A stretch of DNA of 64,000 nucleotides, taken from NCBI RefSeq assembly GCF_030272615.1, contig NC_081412.1, positions 21,780,432 through 21,844,431 of the forward strand, written 5' to 3'. The position numbers were made by a program, and so were the translations under genes. The notes below the pieces were generated by a model that did no database searches, was not told where the DNA came from, and was given only the letters and a program-made list of their open reading frames with translations. Of this stretch, positions 12,575 through 24,769 are shown piece by piece; within the stretch, counting starts at the first letter, position 1; the number at the start of each line of letters is the position of its first letter. Origin of the DNA: Cryptomeria japonica. Lineage: Eukaryota > Streptophyta > Pinopsida > Cupressales > Cupressaceae.

Positions 12575-12790
12575 CCAAGAAGTGTGGTATAATGGCGATG
12601 GGACACTTGTTAGCATTTATCTTAGGTTCAAATCCCTCTTGGCCCAACAGGACAGACATAACCCCAACAAATGTAGATAGATTGAAATGTAATCAATTTG
12701 GATACACTTTACCCTGAACCCGGTTAAGTAGGTGCCTTCTTGTGTAACCCAGATCTAAAATCTTAAGAATTTTTGAGCTTGCTACACGTG
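12575..12790 (+). mobile_element. tRNA-derived SINE
   Basis: An internal RNA polymerase III promoter is present. The A box TGGTATAATGG (12585-12595) matches the TGGYNNARNGG consensus and the B box GGTTCAAATCC (12625-12635) matches GGTTCRANNCC, 40 bp apart start to start. The tRNA resemblance stops after the B box, and the following ~130 bp are unrelated to tRNA, as in a SINE body. No anticodon arm or acceptor stem can be folded, so it is not a tRNA gene. The 3' end and target duplication are not resolved. Confidence 0.6.
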
Positions 12791-13937
12791 AGAATGGTTT
12801 TCAAGATAACTTCATATGGCCTTGACAGAAAAGGCACCCTATAACCTCATCCAATATTAACTAAGTAAAAACAATCAGGGGAATAAAATGAAGAATTCAG
12901 ACCTGTAATTAATTGATTAGCAAGGAATCAGGTTTTGGAAATTGAGCTAGTGAGATAACCTTGTTACAGACCTGCCATAAAAACACAAATTTACTATCCT
13001 CATTGTATTCTGCACCCAAAACCCTAAAGAATTGAAAGAATTAGCAGCACAAATGATAATCTTGTAAATCCAGCAAACTGACAGCTAAGAAATTCAAATC
13101 ATGGAATTTGAACCAAAGCAACCCTGAGAAAATTTTAGTGGAATAAGTGGGAAATGATCTAATAATAATGGGGGCACTCATAAGAGCAATCACTAGATTC
13201 AAACCCAGATTGCCCATAATTGTAATGCACGTACAGCTAAGTTGTAATGTAAATAATATGAGGTTTACTCCCATTTGAATATGACCTAACTTAAATGGAT
13301 ACATTCAATGCATGACATGGTTCTACCATCTTAAACATGTGGCCCATAGTTACTACACACAAGAATGTGGTTCAACCTAATGGCATGCCACCAAAAGTGG
13401 CAAGGCAGACAGAAATCTCATCCAAGAGATATGGGGCATATAAAACTTTCATTGAAATAAGAGCAATCAATTAAGCTCAAAATCGTGATTCGAAAGGTGA
13501 GCATAAATAGTGCAAGGGATTGTTATGTAATGTTAATTGAGGACAGTCCTAAGAGTGTGCCCTGTGTTGAAATCTTCTGTGACAATAAATCACCCTGTAA
13601 CATCATACATTCCAGGGTGATCTATGTTCAAGTATCTTGGTTCAAGCATACATCTAATCCTGCTAAATTTTAAAAAAGGGACGAATATAAATAATCGATT
13701 CATATGAATTTAGAAAAACTTAAAGGATGAGGGGAAAGGTGATGTGGGTTGAGTGAGGTTGTGGTGTAACTGTTGTGGTGAACATTTCAGCATCCATGTT
13801 TACATGTCCTACTCAAAGCATACCTTACGCAGCAATACCAGCAAAAGAATAGGGATGACTATAAATAATAGACTTGCAAAGGTCATGGAATGCTTGGCAA
13901 AAGGGGTTATATCCAAGTAAAGATAAAAAAATCTTAC
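12791..13937. other. Non-coding stretch, likely DPB2 intron 2
   Basis: It follows the donor site after DPB2 exon 2 on the minus strand. I searched for the next expected exon and did not find it. Short frames at 13041-13304 (minus) and 13485-13673 (plus) match nothing I know. Confidence 0.35.
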
Positions 13938-15305
13938 TCATAAAACATTTTCCGAATAGGATCATAGCAAAACTTAGAGACGAGGAAAACATCAATGATA
14001 CGAAGGCCACACTGATTGTAGGCAGTTATGGATGCGCCTGCAGTGTAATCATTTTCTGCATTAGTCCCAGCGAGTAAATTGATAATTCCCTCCACACATT
14101 TCTTGTCCAAAACAGGTGCTTGCACTGAAAGAAAAACAACAAACAAAAAGATATTTAAAGTCCTGTAAACAAAACAACAATCCCTTCCCTACAAAAAATA
14201 ACAATTTACTACCAATAAATAGCAATGTAAAGGAATTTTGAATCTGATGAACTCAAGTGGTAAAAGTTTTAAACAATGACTATTCACAGTGAAGCCCTAG
14301 GTTAAACCTCATGAAACATGATAAAGTATAGTATCAAAAAGCAAATACACATTCCCAATTGAACCCCAAGTTCAAACCCCGTGAGTAATGATAATGTGTT
14401 AAAATTGGGTCTAAAATAAGTGTGCATTCTCAATGGGGCCCCAGGCTCAAACCCCATGAGACGTGATTGGGTATTATATATTCTGTAAAAAGTAAATGAG
14501 CCCTTCTAGTGGAGCCCCAACGTCAAGTCCAATGTGATAAAGTGTTAAAATTTAATAAAACACCGAATCCAACACGCCCAGCGGGGCATTGCACACAACA
14601 TTGTACCGTGCTTGCACTTTCAAGGGATGCATATGGTACCCAAGCAGCGCACTTATTTTTCTTCTTCTTTTGTGTGTGTTAAGCATAATTGAAAGCATCA
14701 CTAGTAGTTGGGCACAGAAAGGTTCTAGGGATTAAAAAACACAAGCCCGTGTGTCATTTCATGTCCGTCAGCTTGTAGGTACCCTTATTGCGATCTGTGG
14801 CCTTGAACTTAAGCCCATGCCCGTCAAATTGTGGCTTGCCTTATGATTAAGGCCAGATTTGAACGTGAACCACCCTATATGCAAATGCACCAAATGAACC
14901 ATTCTGTATACAAATGCACCATTTTGCTATTACATCACAACCCCTTCGACTCCAGCCAGTGCTTCTTGCTGCTGTGTATTTTGTCATGTATTTTAATAGT
15001 ATGTGTTTACGACATTGCACACAGTTCTTTGGAGAATCTGAGACGTATTATGTTGCTGACCATATTCAATGAAACAATCTAAGAATCTAATGATGATATT
15101 CGGAAAAGCTAAAATACAGGGTATGAGAAAAGAAATGCATACGGGAAACTCTGTCGATTTCGTCCATAACAAGCTCGAGAGCTTCATCCTCTGCGTCGGT
15201 GAATTCATTGATGAAGTTCACCACGGCCCTGAGAGCTTCTATGGTGAGAGCCAACCCTCTCAGCTTGAACTTTTTCTGGACATTTTTAAGGGTTTGAGAC
15301 CCCAT
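13938..15305 (-). CDS. DPB2: DNA polymerase epsilon subunit B (DPB2/POLE2), exons 1-2, partial
   Basis: Exon 1 is 15305 down to 15143 and exon 2 is 14124 down to 13938. The donor after exon 1 reads C|GTATGC, the acceptor TTTCAG|TG and the donor after exon 2 GA|GTAAGA; the phases agree (1, then 2). Exon 1 begins MGSQTLKNVQKKFKLRG and continues with an ALRAVVNFINEF helix and an acidic DAEDEALELVMDEIDRV block, the pattern of the Dpoe2NT N-terminal domain of the replicative polymerase epsilon B subunit. Exon 2 runs APVLDKKCVEGIINLL... and ends IIDVFLVSKFCYDPIRKMFY, matching the next conserved block. The protein is a nuclear scaffold subunit of the leading-strand polymerase. Later exons (calcineurin-like phosphoesterase fold) are not found in the 13.9 kb downstream, so the gene either continues past the left edge with long transposon-filled introns or is a truncated copy. 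Both visible exons are free of stops. Confidence 0.8.
14245..14560 (+). repeat. Four tandem ~70-75-bp units with tRNA B-box-like cores, in DPB2 intron 1
   Basis: Related words recur at 14291, 14361, 14436 and 14512, each roughly GRRGCCCCARGYTCAAACCCC followed by RTGAG and ATGAT. Each core resembles a polymerase III B box (best: AGTTCAAACCCC at 14370 and GGCTCAAACCCC at 14444). The first unit is preceded by TGAACTCAAGTGGTAAAAG, which looks like a degenerate tRNA-type head with an A box. It therefore looks like a SINE whose B-box region amplified in tandem. It lies on the strand opposite to DPB2. Confidence 0.55.
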
Positions 15306-15429
15306 TCTCCCTTTTCTTTTCTGTTTTCCTCGCTGGTCTTTCTTCAGTTCCTCGCTCGTCTGTCTCCAGATGCTTTCCTCCGCTCAAATCTCGGGCTTCC
15401 TTCGGAATTTGACGGGATGAAAAGAAAGT

Positions 15430-15460
15430 GGCGGGAAAGTTAAAGACTTTATATATATGG
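15430..15460 (-). promoter_or_regulatory. DPB2 core promoter: TATA box and E2F site
   Basis: On the minus strand the sequence reads CCATATATATAAAG (plus 15447-15460), a TATA box about 145 bp upstream of the ATG, then TTTCCCGCC (plus 15430-15438), a perfect E2F/DP site. E2F control of replication genes at the G1/S transition is well established in plants, so the site independently supports the DPB2 call. The 5' leader would be roughly 15306-15425. Confidence 0.7.
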
Positions 15461-17690
15461 TTAATAGACGCTTAGGCTGTGGTTCTATGAAGGGCGCTTC
15501 CTAAAAAAAAGTATAAGTTTTGTTACATGAGTAATCACATTTTCCTAGATCATTTAGGTTAATTAAATAAATGCTCAAATAAAAGTGATTAATTTAGATG
15601 ACGTAATCGATTATTCTTATTATCCTGCATTTGAATGGAGGGGGTATAATACTTTTCCATAAAAAATTATTTAAGCTAATATGTAGAGTAGTACAATTCA
15701 ATTTGTACATTATAAGATATATTATTTTTACTTATTAATTTTTATATAAATTAATTTTAAAAATGTGATGTATTAGAATTTTATTTTTAAAATATAAATA
15801 TTATTCTGTAAATTTGTTTTTATTTTGTAGAATATATAAATAATGATGAGAATCAAAGATATAATTTAATTTGTAATTTTACAATATAATTTTGAAATAC
15901 ATATAATATTCTTATTAATCATCATTATATCTTTTGGTCTGATATGAAGACTTAAATTTGCTAAAAAAATTATAGTTCTTGTCATATGAAGACTTAAATT
16001 TGCTAAAAAAATTATAGTTCTTGTCATATGAAGACTTAAATTTATAAATATTAATATTTGTGACAATGATTCTTATTTATTTTTTAATTAATCCAAAACT
16101 TAATGTCAATTTTATTATACATATATTCTTTGTTGGAAATTTTCCATTTTTAGTTCAAGGGAAAGGTCTTAATTGTCCCCCACGTTCGAATAATCATTCA
16201 TCCATTGCCCACCTAATCCAAGATAACTTTTGCATTATACTCGTATGAATCTTTATAAAGTCTAGTAAAAATTTTCACCTGCACTAATATAAGTTCACTT
16301 GTGAATGTGTAGTTGACCAATGAATGTTGCCAATTACACATGTAAGTGCATTTCAAATATAGGGCAAGTTACTCCATAATACCCACTTTTATAATTTCTT
16401 TAAATCTTTTATGTTTACAATAACCACCCACTTGCATAGGGTGCAAAACTCAAAACAATTTATATAATTTGCACATCTTTATGCACAGATATTGGTTCCT
16501 AATCTGCTATAAAATCAAGCTCTCATTGACTTGATGGGTTGTCAAATGCATATTCTCTCATACTTCTTCTCACATCCACATGAGTCAACTTCATTCACTA
16601 TAGGTACCTAAACAAACAATAATGATTGAAGGCTCCCCTACCAGATATCAAACAAAGTATAATTCATAATTAATGAATGACATTGTAGAATTCATATGGA
16701 AATTGCAACTATAAATTCAGATGATTGAATACATGTTAGATTAATTCAAATTTTGAACTCAACAACTCATTTTTCAAGTTCAAATGAATCATAAGAGGGA
16801 AAATAAGTAGTGTCATATTACAACGCAGTAAAGTATCAATTTTGTCTAAGTTTTTTTCTATTATCCTATGCAATATATAGAGAATCACTATGCCTCCTCT
16901 GCACATCCTTGAACTCTAGACATCTTTAGATTGGTACTACTTATCTACGTCTCTTGCAACATGATATTTGTAAACCACATTCATCGTAGAAATATAATAT
17001 GAAAACCATAATTTTATTCCCTTTACAACATATTATGTATGCCTACACACATACAAGAGTGATATAAAGTTATTGAATTCAAGTTTTCATAATAAAAAAG
17101 ATTGCTGTATCGTCAAGCAAAGGTGGGTTTAATATATAATATATATCAATAATATGTGCAAACATATAAATAAAACCCTATATAGATATTATAGTGGAGA
17201 GTCTTAATATATATTATCTACATATATTCACGTATACTTTGTAGGGTTCCAATTTTAATGAATGATAAAATCAAGGTTTTTGTTTATAGGTTTAATAAAA
17301 ATATATATATTTATGTTCATGAAACTGTGTATATATGTGTGTCATTCATTTAATGCAAAAGCATACAAATTCACTATCATATAACTATAATATGTGTGCG
17401 TTTGTGCATGACTTTTAGGACACCAAGGAATAGAGTGTTCAAAAATTTTAATTTTTATCCAAATAACCAATTTATGAGTTCAATGGATGAGATACGAGGC
17501 TTGGACTACTACAACATAAGAATATGAAAATGAAGTTGCCTTAATATGGAATTGCCATGATTAGACATGTCTTCTTTATGGTGCTAAAAGTTAGCCCACA
17601 TATCATGCTTAACAACACTACCTTATGTGAACTTAGAATAGCAATAAAAAATGCATAAGATAGCAACAATAAGGCACAAAGAAACAACAT
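15461..17690. other. AT-rich intergenic DNA upstream of DPB2
   Basis: No gene or transposon domain is seen. Long AT runs dominate, especially 15660-15900 and 17100-17360. A 42-bp tandem repeat inside it is listed separately. Confidence 0.4.
15942..16043. repeat. 42-bp tandem repeat, 2.4 copies
   Basis: Units start at 15942, 15984 and 16026, each beginning ATATGAAGACTTAAATTT. The two full copies are identical. Confidence 0.9.
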
Positions 17691-18358
17691 AAAAGCATCA
17701 CATGACACAAGATCTATATGGAGAAACCCTTGTAGGAAAAAACTCTAAGAAAAGAGGTCAAGTGTGCATAATCTTCCAATGAGATTTCAATACATTCATT
17801 TTCATTCTCATCTCTTCCTCCAACATAGTGGCGCCTATGTACTTGTGAACAACTTCTTTACTCATCAATGTGTCCTTGTTATTACATAGTGACTTGACAT
17901 TCAATTGTTCCTAATAATTTTTGCATCGAAAGAGTTGTAGAAATGTCAAGAGCTCCAAGGCACCAAACATGGTGCCCCAAGATGACTCTTCATTCCAAAT
18001 ATCCCAACCCCTTGGATTGTCTTATTGGAATGAAAAAGGACACTGATTAGGGCTCTAATAATTTCTCTTCAACTTGAGAACTCAAGAGACACATATTGGA
18101 AATTAAACATTACATTAAATACAATAAATGATAGAACATCAAGAGATACATATTGCTTGTTCCAAGCACCCACTAAGGGAAGTGAAATAATTGGTCGTTT
18201 TTTCACTTTACTTGCCACTGATCGTCCAATCCTAGGCATCCAATGTGAGGAAAATAATAATAAATATTTATGTTCACAGATCACCTTTACCATTGCTAGT
18301 GGAACCCATCACCTCTCAAGAAAATATTACAAACAATAGTGAAAATAAATATTACAAC
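17691..18358. other. Transposon-like non-coding stretch
   Basis: It contains TGGAGAAACCCTTGTAGG, a word typical of the interiors of plant LTR elements, but no coding domain and no LTR ends. Confidence 0.3.
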
Positions 18359-18520
18359 TTACTTTCTCAATACACCCTAAGTGTCTTGGAATCCAAGGAT
18401 GTTGGAACCATGCAATATGGCATAAGATTTAAAAGGTATATTTACTTTCTATATACACCCTAAGTGCCTTGGAATCCAAGGATATTGGAACCATGCAATA
18501 TGTCATAAGATTTACAATGT
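18359..18520. repeat. ~82-bp imperfect tandem duplication
   Basis: Two units share TACACCCTAAGTG, CTTGGAATCCAAGGAT and TTGGAACCATGCAATATG. The element CTTGGAATCCAAGG inside each unit is itself a near-palindrome. Confidence 0.75.
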
Positions 18521-18569
18521 AGATAGTACCTTAATCCTAACACAAAGCACTGTACATTTTTATTATCAT

Positions 18570-18690
18570 ATATTTTTATGTATCTGTATGTGTATGTGTA
18601 TGTCTATGTCTATGCATATTTATGTATATTATATATATGTATATGTCTATGTACATGTCTATGTATATTTACATGTATATATTATGAAAT
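18570..18690. repeat. TATG/TGTATG-type microsatellite
   Basis: About 110 bp of impure TATGTGTATGTCTATG repeats, adjoining the LTR fragment that follows. Confidence 0.8.
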
Positions 18691-19910
18691 TTGGCCAGGA
18701 GACTAGGCAAATGAAAACAATAAAGAGAGAAAATTGCAAGAGCAAAATGAAGATGCATTAATGAGTGAGTGAGTGAATGAAATGTGGAAGAAGGGTATCT
18801 TACCTACCTCTTACCTAACACCATACTTACCTTGTCTTGCAAGCAAGATGGCACCTAGGTAGGCACCTAAGCACCTAAGTAGGATTAGCACACCAACACC
18901 CCCCTCAATAATAGCTCAGGTGAGGCAAAATAGTGGATCCCAACATCAAAGACTTGTAAGGTACCCAAGTATGATGACTGAGTACAATACACCTCATAAA
19001 GAATAAGAGAAAATCCAATGCAAAAAATTTCCCCTAAACAAGGGAAAGTGGGCTCTCTAATATATATGAGAAGTAGAAAACCCCATATAAGGAAAACATA
19101 CTTCACATGAGAGAGAAAAGAGAGAGAGATCATGTTGTTCCCCCTCAATGAAGAATATATTTCAATGATGATAGATGTCCAATAATGAATGTTGAAGATG
19201 ATCAAAGGCCATCAAACAATATTCCTCCTTAGGAAGAAAACAAACCACAAAAGTATGTAAGTTATCTTCTCGTACCTAAAAGGAATACGGGGAAATAAAA
19301 ATCAAGATGTTTAATGCTTATAAACTCTTCTCAAGTGTCTACGTGTTAATGTTTAAAGGTACCATAGACAAATTAATTGTTCTAGGCCACAATGATGAAG
19401 ACAAAAACAAAAAAATAATTATGGGCCACAACGATGAAGGTGAAAAACTAGAATATGGTGAATATCAATGCAAATCATAGCCCAAAGACAATGATGACCC
19501 CTCCAAATGGCGTTCAAATGTCTACACATCAATGTCAAATAGTGACAAAGTGTGATGCATGGATTGAACAAGAGGGTCTAAATATGTGCCCATAACATTG
19601 GAAGATGATACAAATCCATAGGAGTTGTTAGGAAAGAGCATATGAATTCACTCAATGTGTCCTCCAAGTCAGCAATGTGAGACTCTACAAACAAGGATGC
19701 AATGTCTGGTAGAAATGTGTTGCAATGAGCTATCTTTGGAAGACAATGAAAAATCCTACTACACCAAAGCACTATAAGTTGTTGAAGAAGCATCACTAAA
19801 CTTGAAAATAGTAACAATAGATGGAGAGACCTCAACTGGAGGAGATGAAGTGTCCTTGATTATGGAAACAACAATATGTGAAGGAACATTGTAGGGAAAC
19901 TAATCACTCT
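18691..19910 (-). mobile_element. Non-autonomous LTR element fragment, 3' LTR and adjoining interior
   Basis: On the minus strand a polypurine tract (GAGGGGGG, plus 18898-18906) is followed at once by TGTTGGTGTGCTAATCC, an LTR start, so the 3' LTR is about 18691-18897. The interior to the right carries the pre-polypurine module also seen at 35719-36060: a GGTACC word, a series of CCCC/GGAAA words and a paired CTCAATGAAGAA. No partner LTR is found and no coding domain is convincing; a frame at 19578-19835 (minus) is unidentified. Confidence 0.5.
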
Positions 19911-20639
19911 TTAAATCGTCTATGAAGCATAAGCATAAGTGTACATATTGCAAGAAAAAATGGTATAATTAATTTACTAGTGTTATTCAAAACAAAATGA
20001 TGGGTTGAAGAATCTTCTTAAGAATAATAAAATCATGATTCGTTTAACCATGTTAGGGGGTTCATCGTATTTTTCTTCATAAAAGTCAAAGAGACATAAG
20101 GGGAAATTACTTGTTATAGTTTTAGATCTTGATTCAAATAGGTAAATACTTGATTTTGGAGCTTTTCACCATACGGATTCATCACAAAGTACATTCTCTT
20201 CATTTGAGTCTTGTTCATCATGACACATCTCAATAGCTTACAACACATATATGCATTTAATGAGTAGGAATCTATTGACATGTATGATAAAGAATTTAAT
20301 AGTGTTCTTTCTGTGCCTTAATTGTCAATTGAATATCCTTTCTATTTATCATATCACTCATGGTGAAACAAAAAAATAATGTTGAGTTCACACCATATTT
20401 TGTCATCGTTTGGGATTACATAACATAGATATAGTTCCATTTTTGGAGACTGATCACCTGTGCCAATTCTACACCTTCTCGCATTCTTCTCATATTATTC
20501 ATTTAACTCGTGTACACACACTCGCATCTAGTGTGGACACTTTTGAGCAAATTTAATATGGCAATTTGATTGGTTTTCTCTCATCTACTAGTATTCTAGA
20601 TAGATGTGCTTGTAGTGTTGCAAAAAATTGCACCCTTAT
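19911..20639. other. No gene recognised
   Basis: AT-rich DNA without convincing frames. A GTGGACACTTTTGAGCAAA word near 20532 resembles words at 22052 and 28338, which suggests dispersed remains of one repeat family. Confidence 0.3.
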
Positions 20640-21450
20640 AAAAAAAATTGCTGATCTAGGCTCCATTTTAGTGTTCTTGGACTTCAGCGCCTAGTATGCC
20701 CGACCCAGCTCAATCCAGTAAATGTTTTTGGCTTCCTTGCCTTGTTTAGAACTTTAGGTCCCAATTTGGGCCTGCTTTGGAGGGAGCATGGCACCTAGGG
20801 CTCTCTACTCCCCTTAGTCTAGCCCCAAATTAAAATCACACAGTGGTCAAGTAGATTTAGTGAGAAATATTTTCCTGTGTCGACCCGCTCCTTATTTTGC
20901 ACCCCGAAATGCTTGGGAGAGGTATATAAGCATGGTATCCTCCCTCATTTTGGGATCCCAATCTAATTGATCAACTACAAGGACCAAATTCCATTTCAAG
21001 AGCAAGAGATCAAACATTAAGGAATTGAAGACTATGATTTTGTGGTGACCTCCATGATCTTCTCTTTCTAAGTCAACTACATGTCAAAATCAAGCATTTT
21101 CATGAGTATTTTGACATAAAAAGGCCTATGAAGGTATAAACATTCCAATTTCAATTCTAGCCTCTGGTACATAACAACACACTTTCAATTTCAATTTCAA
21201 GGTTAATTCTAAAATTGGGGTTTGAATTAGGCAAACCCCTATCTCCCCAATAATTTTCTCTCTTTTGTGTGTGTGGAAACAAGTGATGAAGCTATAGAAA
21301 GAGGTGAAGAATCATCAGACAAAGATCTACAGTTTGCAAGTCAAAGCCGAAACTAATCGGAGTAGGGCGCCCTAGGCAACCGAGTCCCGGGAGTGAGGCA
21401 AACTAGGTGACCGGGTCCTTGCACTTTTGCCTGAAATTTGGACTTCAAGT
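20640..21450 (+). mobile_element. Probable LTR of an unclassified retroelement
   Basis: The stretch has an LTR-like layout: moderately GC-rich upstream DNA, a TATA box in GAGGTATATAAGC (20920-20932), and a long leader. Near 21365-21420 are a perfect 12-bp palindrome TAGGGCGCCCTA and two related words, CTAGGCAACCGAGTCCC and CTAGGTGACCGGGTCCT. No second copy is seen in the window, so the boundaries and the class are uncertain. Confidence 0.3.
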
Positions 21451-22101
21451 TAGTTACAGTTTGTACTTCTGCATAACTTTTTTTGAAATTAGGTTTTGAT
21501 TCTATTGTCTTCTTGTACATGCAAAAAAATATTATTTTAGCTTATTTTCTCCTAGTTAATTCATTATTCCTTACAATTTGCATAGTCACTTTCAACTCAA
21601 TAATGAAGGACCATTTCATCCACTTTGTGCTCGAGCCTTCTTGAGCCTAGTGGATCATTCTCCTTCTAAATGTAATCAAAGCAAAAATAGGCCTAGTTTC
21701 CTAGCTTGCATGCAGCTAGTGAACCTTGTTTCCCACCATTACAATGTTGATGTTCTATCTCCTTCATCTACTATAGCATGTGATAATACTCATGTTGGCA
21801 CAATTTTTGCTCCTTGTGATTTAGTGCAACGAGACATTCATTGTCTTCCATATATCCAACTACATGGGATGATCGTTTGATAAAGAATGCAGGCTTTTTT
21901 TTAGAGTCTCACATTAGATTTGGGAGACAACATTGTTTGCATCAATCTTCTCTTTGATGGAGATGATTCTTCTTTAGTTGTTGAGATATAATGTTTCACT
22001 CCAACCCTCCTGTTCATTATTTGCATGATCATTCCTCTCAATTTGGCATGACCGTGGATACTTTTGAGTAGAATTTGGAGGAGGTTTCTTTATATGCAAA
22101 G

Positions 22102-22485
22102 TGTTAGTGTAAATAGTGTCATTACCTAACTAGTTAGTTATCAACACTATCTAGATTTTCCTATTCACACATAAGATTGAGTTTACTTAGGAATTTTAGA
22201 AAATTGTCTCACTTCATGTAGTTGAGACATGTGTACTCACTTTTTAAGACAACACTTTCCACATACATACCACTCACTAAAACACTTATCAAGTTAGTTA
22301 ACAAGCATCTCATACTTGGAAGGATAGTCAGTCATTGTGTCCAACTTGCCTACCTCCACTTGTTTGCCTATATATTCAAGCTTATACTGTCTATTCAAAC
22401 CAACTATTTGATATTATTCATTTAACCTTATTTGTTAATGGTTTGTGGTTTGGTCTTTACTTTCTAATCCTAGCTAATCCCAACA
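22102..22485 (+). repeat. 5' LTR of outer element
   Basis: Starts TGTTAGTGTAAATAGTGTCA and ends CCCAACA, directly before the primer site. It pairs with 27837-28222. Confidence 0.85.
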
Positions 22486-23469
22486 TGGTATCAAAACCAT
22501 GTTGGGAAAACCTTTCCCAATACACCACTAATCCTAATCAAGAGTTCCTCATAAAACCAATTTTATATTTGAATGTTGGTTGGATTTTTGTATGAGTTGA
22601 TTTATCCACCAGTGCATGCAACATTTATCTTTGTTGTGTGTATTTTATGTGGAGGCTCGCGTAGTTGGAAGATGCATGGTGGAGTAAGGATTTAGAGTGG
22701 TGTGGTGCAAAAAAATCTATAGATGATCAAAGAGGATTGAAGGTGCATAAAGAGTAGTGTGCTGAAAATCATCTTTAGACAAGAAATCTATTTGAGAGTA
22801 TTGTTGTGTGTAGGGTGTTTCTATTTTTCAATGCCTTACTATCTCATAATTTGCCTTTTGTTTCTACAAATGAAGAAAAAAGTAGCAACTGTCTTTACAC
22901 TATGATATGGAATGTAGATTAGAATGTAGGTTGTCATATTCCTCCAAGCACCTAAAGACCCATACATCTATTTCTCCATTATTAGCAGTTTTCATCAAGC
23001 ACCAAAGTTTCTTTGTGTCAATATTTAAGTGGTTCCTAACAATAATTTTTGTATTATGCAAAAATAAATACTTGGTAGATCCGTGTTCAACAACAATGGT
23101 TGATTGCAATAATTGTTAAATAGTTGTAGGTAGAAAGAAACAACTCAGGTTGGTGCCTAGATTTGACCCATCCTTAACATCTCTATAGTGGTTGCTTACA
23201 TCAACAATAGCACCCCTAGTAGACATAGCCATCTCAATAATTTTTTTGGGTGTTGCATATACTTGTTCTACCTATTCAATTTCTTTGCTTTGGAGAGTCC
23301 ACTAGGCTTGGATGCCTTGCATCTAAAAGGCATGCACAAACTGTCACAGGCGGTTAACAACAATACCCAAGTTGGTGTATAATTTGCCACATAGTCTCTA
23401 TTTCAACACAACATCTCCAATGCCCCTCCCCAATAAGGGGGTTGGATCTATAAAGGTTCATTTTTTGGT

Positions 23470-23790
23470 AGATTCAAAGAGATATTTAACAACATAAATT
23501 TATCTCACAACGACTTAGTCAACCCGCAGAGTTGCAAGCTACTCTTCCAATGGAATCTCCACTTTTGGGTGAATATTCATCATTATAAAGGCATTGGATT
23601 TGGTCAACACACTCCCATCAAAGCAATATATAAGAAGACCATTCACAAAAACTTTCAACACACCTTTCATCGGCAACAAATCTCCAACAAACCCAATCAA
23701 AGCTTTTTTGTAACAACTAAAAGTGTTAAAATCCACTTGAAGATCTCCTCCAACGAGCAAGGAAAATAAACACATGATTTGTTGGCATTG
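23470..23790 (-). pseudogene. Decayed gypsy-type protease region
   Basis: The minus-strand translation has the pattern that follows the active site in plant gypsy proteases: VDFNTFSCYKKALIGFVGD, then LLPMKGVLKVFVNG, and a HPKVEIPLEE block where such proteins usually have a conserved fold-closing segment and F-P motif. The active-site D-S/T-G is not visible. It lies antisense inside the outer element and is probably an older insertion or captured fragment. Confidence 0.4.
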
Positions 23791-23886
23791 AACAACTAGA
23801 ATTGATCACTCTAATTGGTTATTTGAAGATTCCAAATTTGAATTTTTTTATTTTTTTAATAAATTGTAAAATTCTTGTAAAGTGGG

Positions 23887-24351
23887 TGTTAGAGTATTCG
23901 GGTATTTACTTGATTAATCAAACAATATTTGTTTAATTATTTAAGTTCCCTTTATCTCTTTTACACTTAAGCTAACTTTAGGTGCATAATAATTAATAAT
24001 TGATTAATTAAACAATATTTGTTTAATTATTTAAGTTCCCTTTATCTCTTTTACACTTAAGCTAACTTTAGGTGCATAATAATTAATTCTTTTATTAATT
24101 ATTATGTGCAAACCTAGGTTTTCCCTTTTAGGGTTTCTTGACCTATTAAAGGTTAAGTTCATTATTTTCTTTGTAAGAAGGAGGGTTATTACATTACACA
24201 TTTTGTGAATATTGAGCTCTCTCTTTTTGAGTATATTTTTTGTGTATTTCTTTCTTCTGTGATTTGCTTCCTTGTTTCTCCTTGTAATAGGTTTTTCAGC
24301 TTGCAGAGATCATTTGGGCTCTTGTGGTGTTGTATTTTCTCAACTCCAACA
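23887..24351 (+). repeat. 5' LTR of nested element
   Basis: Begins TGTTAGAGTATTCGGG and ends CTCCAACA. It contains two 90-bp tandem units (23911-24000 and 24001-24090) that differ at one base; the 3' LTR has a single unit. Confidence 0.9.
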
Positions 24352-24363
24352 TGGTATCAGAGC
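24352..24363 (+). other. Primer binding site, nested element
   Basis: TGGTATCAGAGC is the canonical initiator-tRNA-Met primer site of plant copia elements and abuts the LTR end directly. Confidence 0.85.
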
Positions 24364-24769
24364 TTCAGATCTGTAGCTATCTGTTCTTGTTTTGAGAATT
24401 TTTGCATTGGAAGTAGATTTGGGGTTTCAGGAAGTTTTGTTTTGTACTTAGGGATAAGCCTATTTTTCTGAGCACTTTGGGCCTAAACAGACCTCACCAT
24501 CATGCTCAAAAGGCCCAAAAACCCCTATAGTCATATAAAATTTGCCTTGTTTTGGTTCTTGAGCCTGTAGGAGTATTTTTTCTCCAGATTTAAGTCGTAT
24601 GACCCTGGCACGCAGTTCGAGAAAAAATCAAAAAAAAATTTGTCTTTTTACAGCACGTAGGGCGGATTTTGATTTTTCAAAAAAAAATCAAAAATAAAAA
24701 AAGGGCTTCGAAAAAAAACAAGGGTTTCAAAAAAAAATTCTTTGGCAAAAGTTTTTGGGAGAGCGTTTT

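Noticed and set aside
12585-12635. tRNA gene
   Set aside because: A and B boxes are present but no cloverleaf or acceptor stem can be folded; a SINE explains it better.
13485-13673. Possible DPB2 exon 3 or other gene near here
   Set aside because: Neither strand shows the conserved block expected after exon 2, and the frame matches nothing.
15069-15443. 124-residue plus-strand frame
   Set aside because: It is antisense to DPB2 exon 1 and its promoter; the minus strand has the conserved domain, splice site and E2F site.
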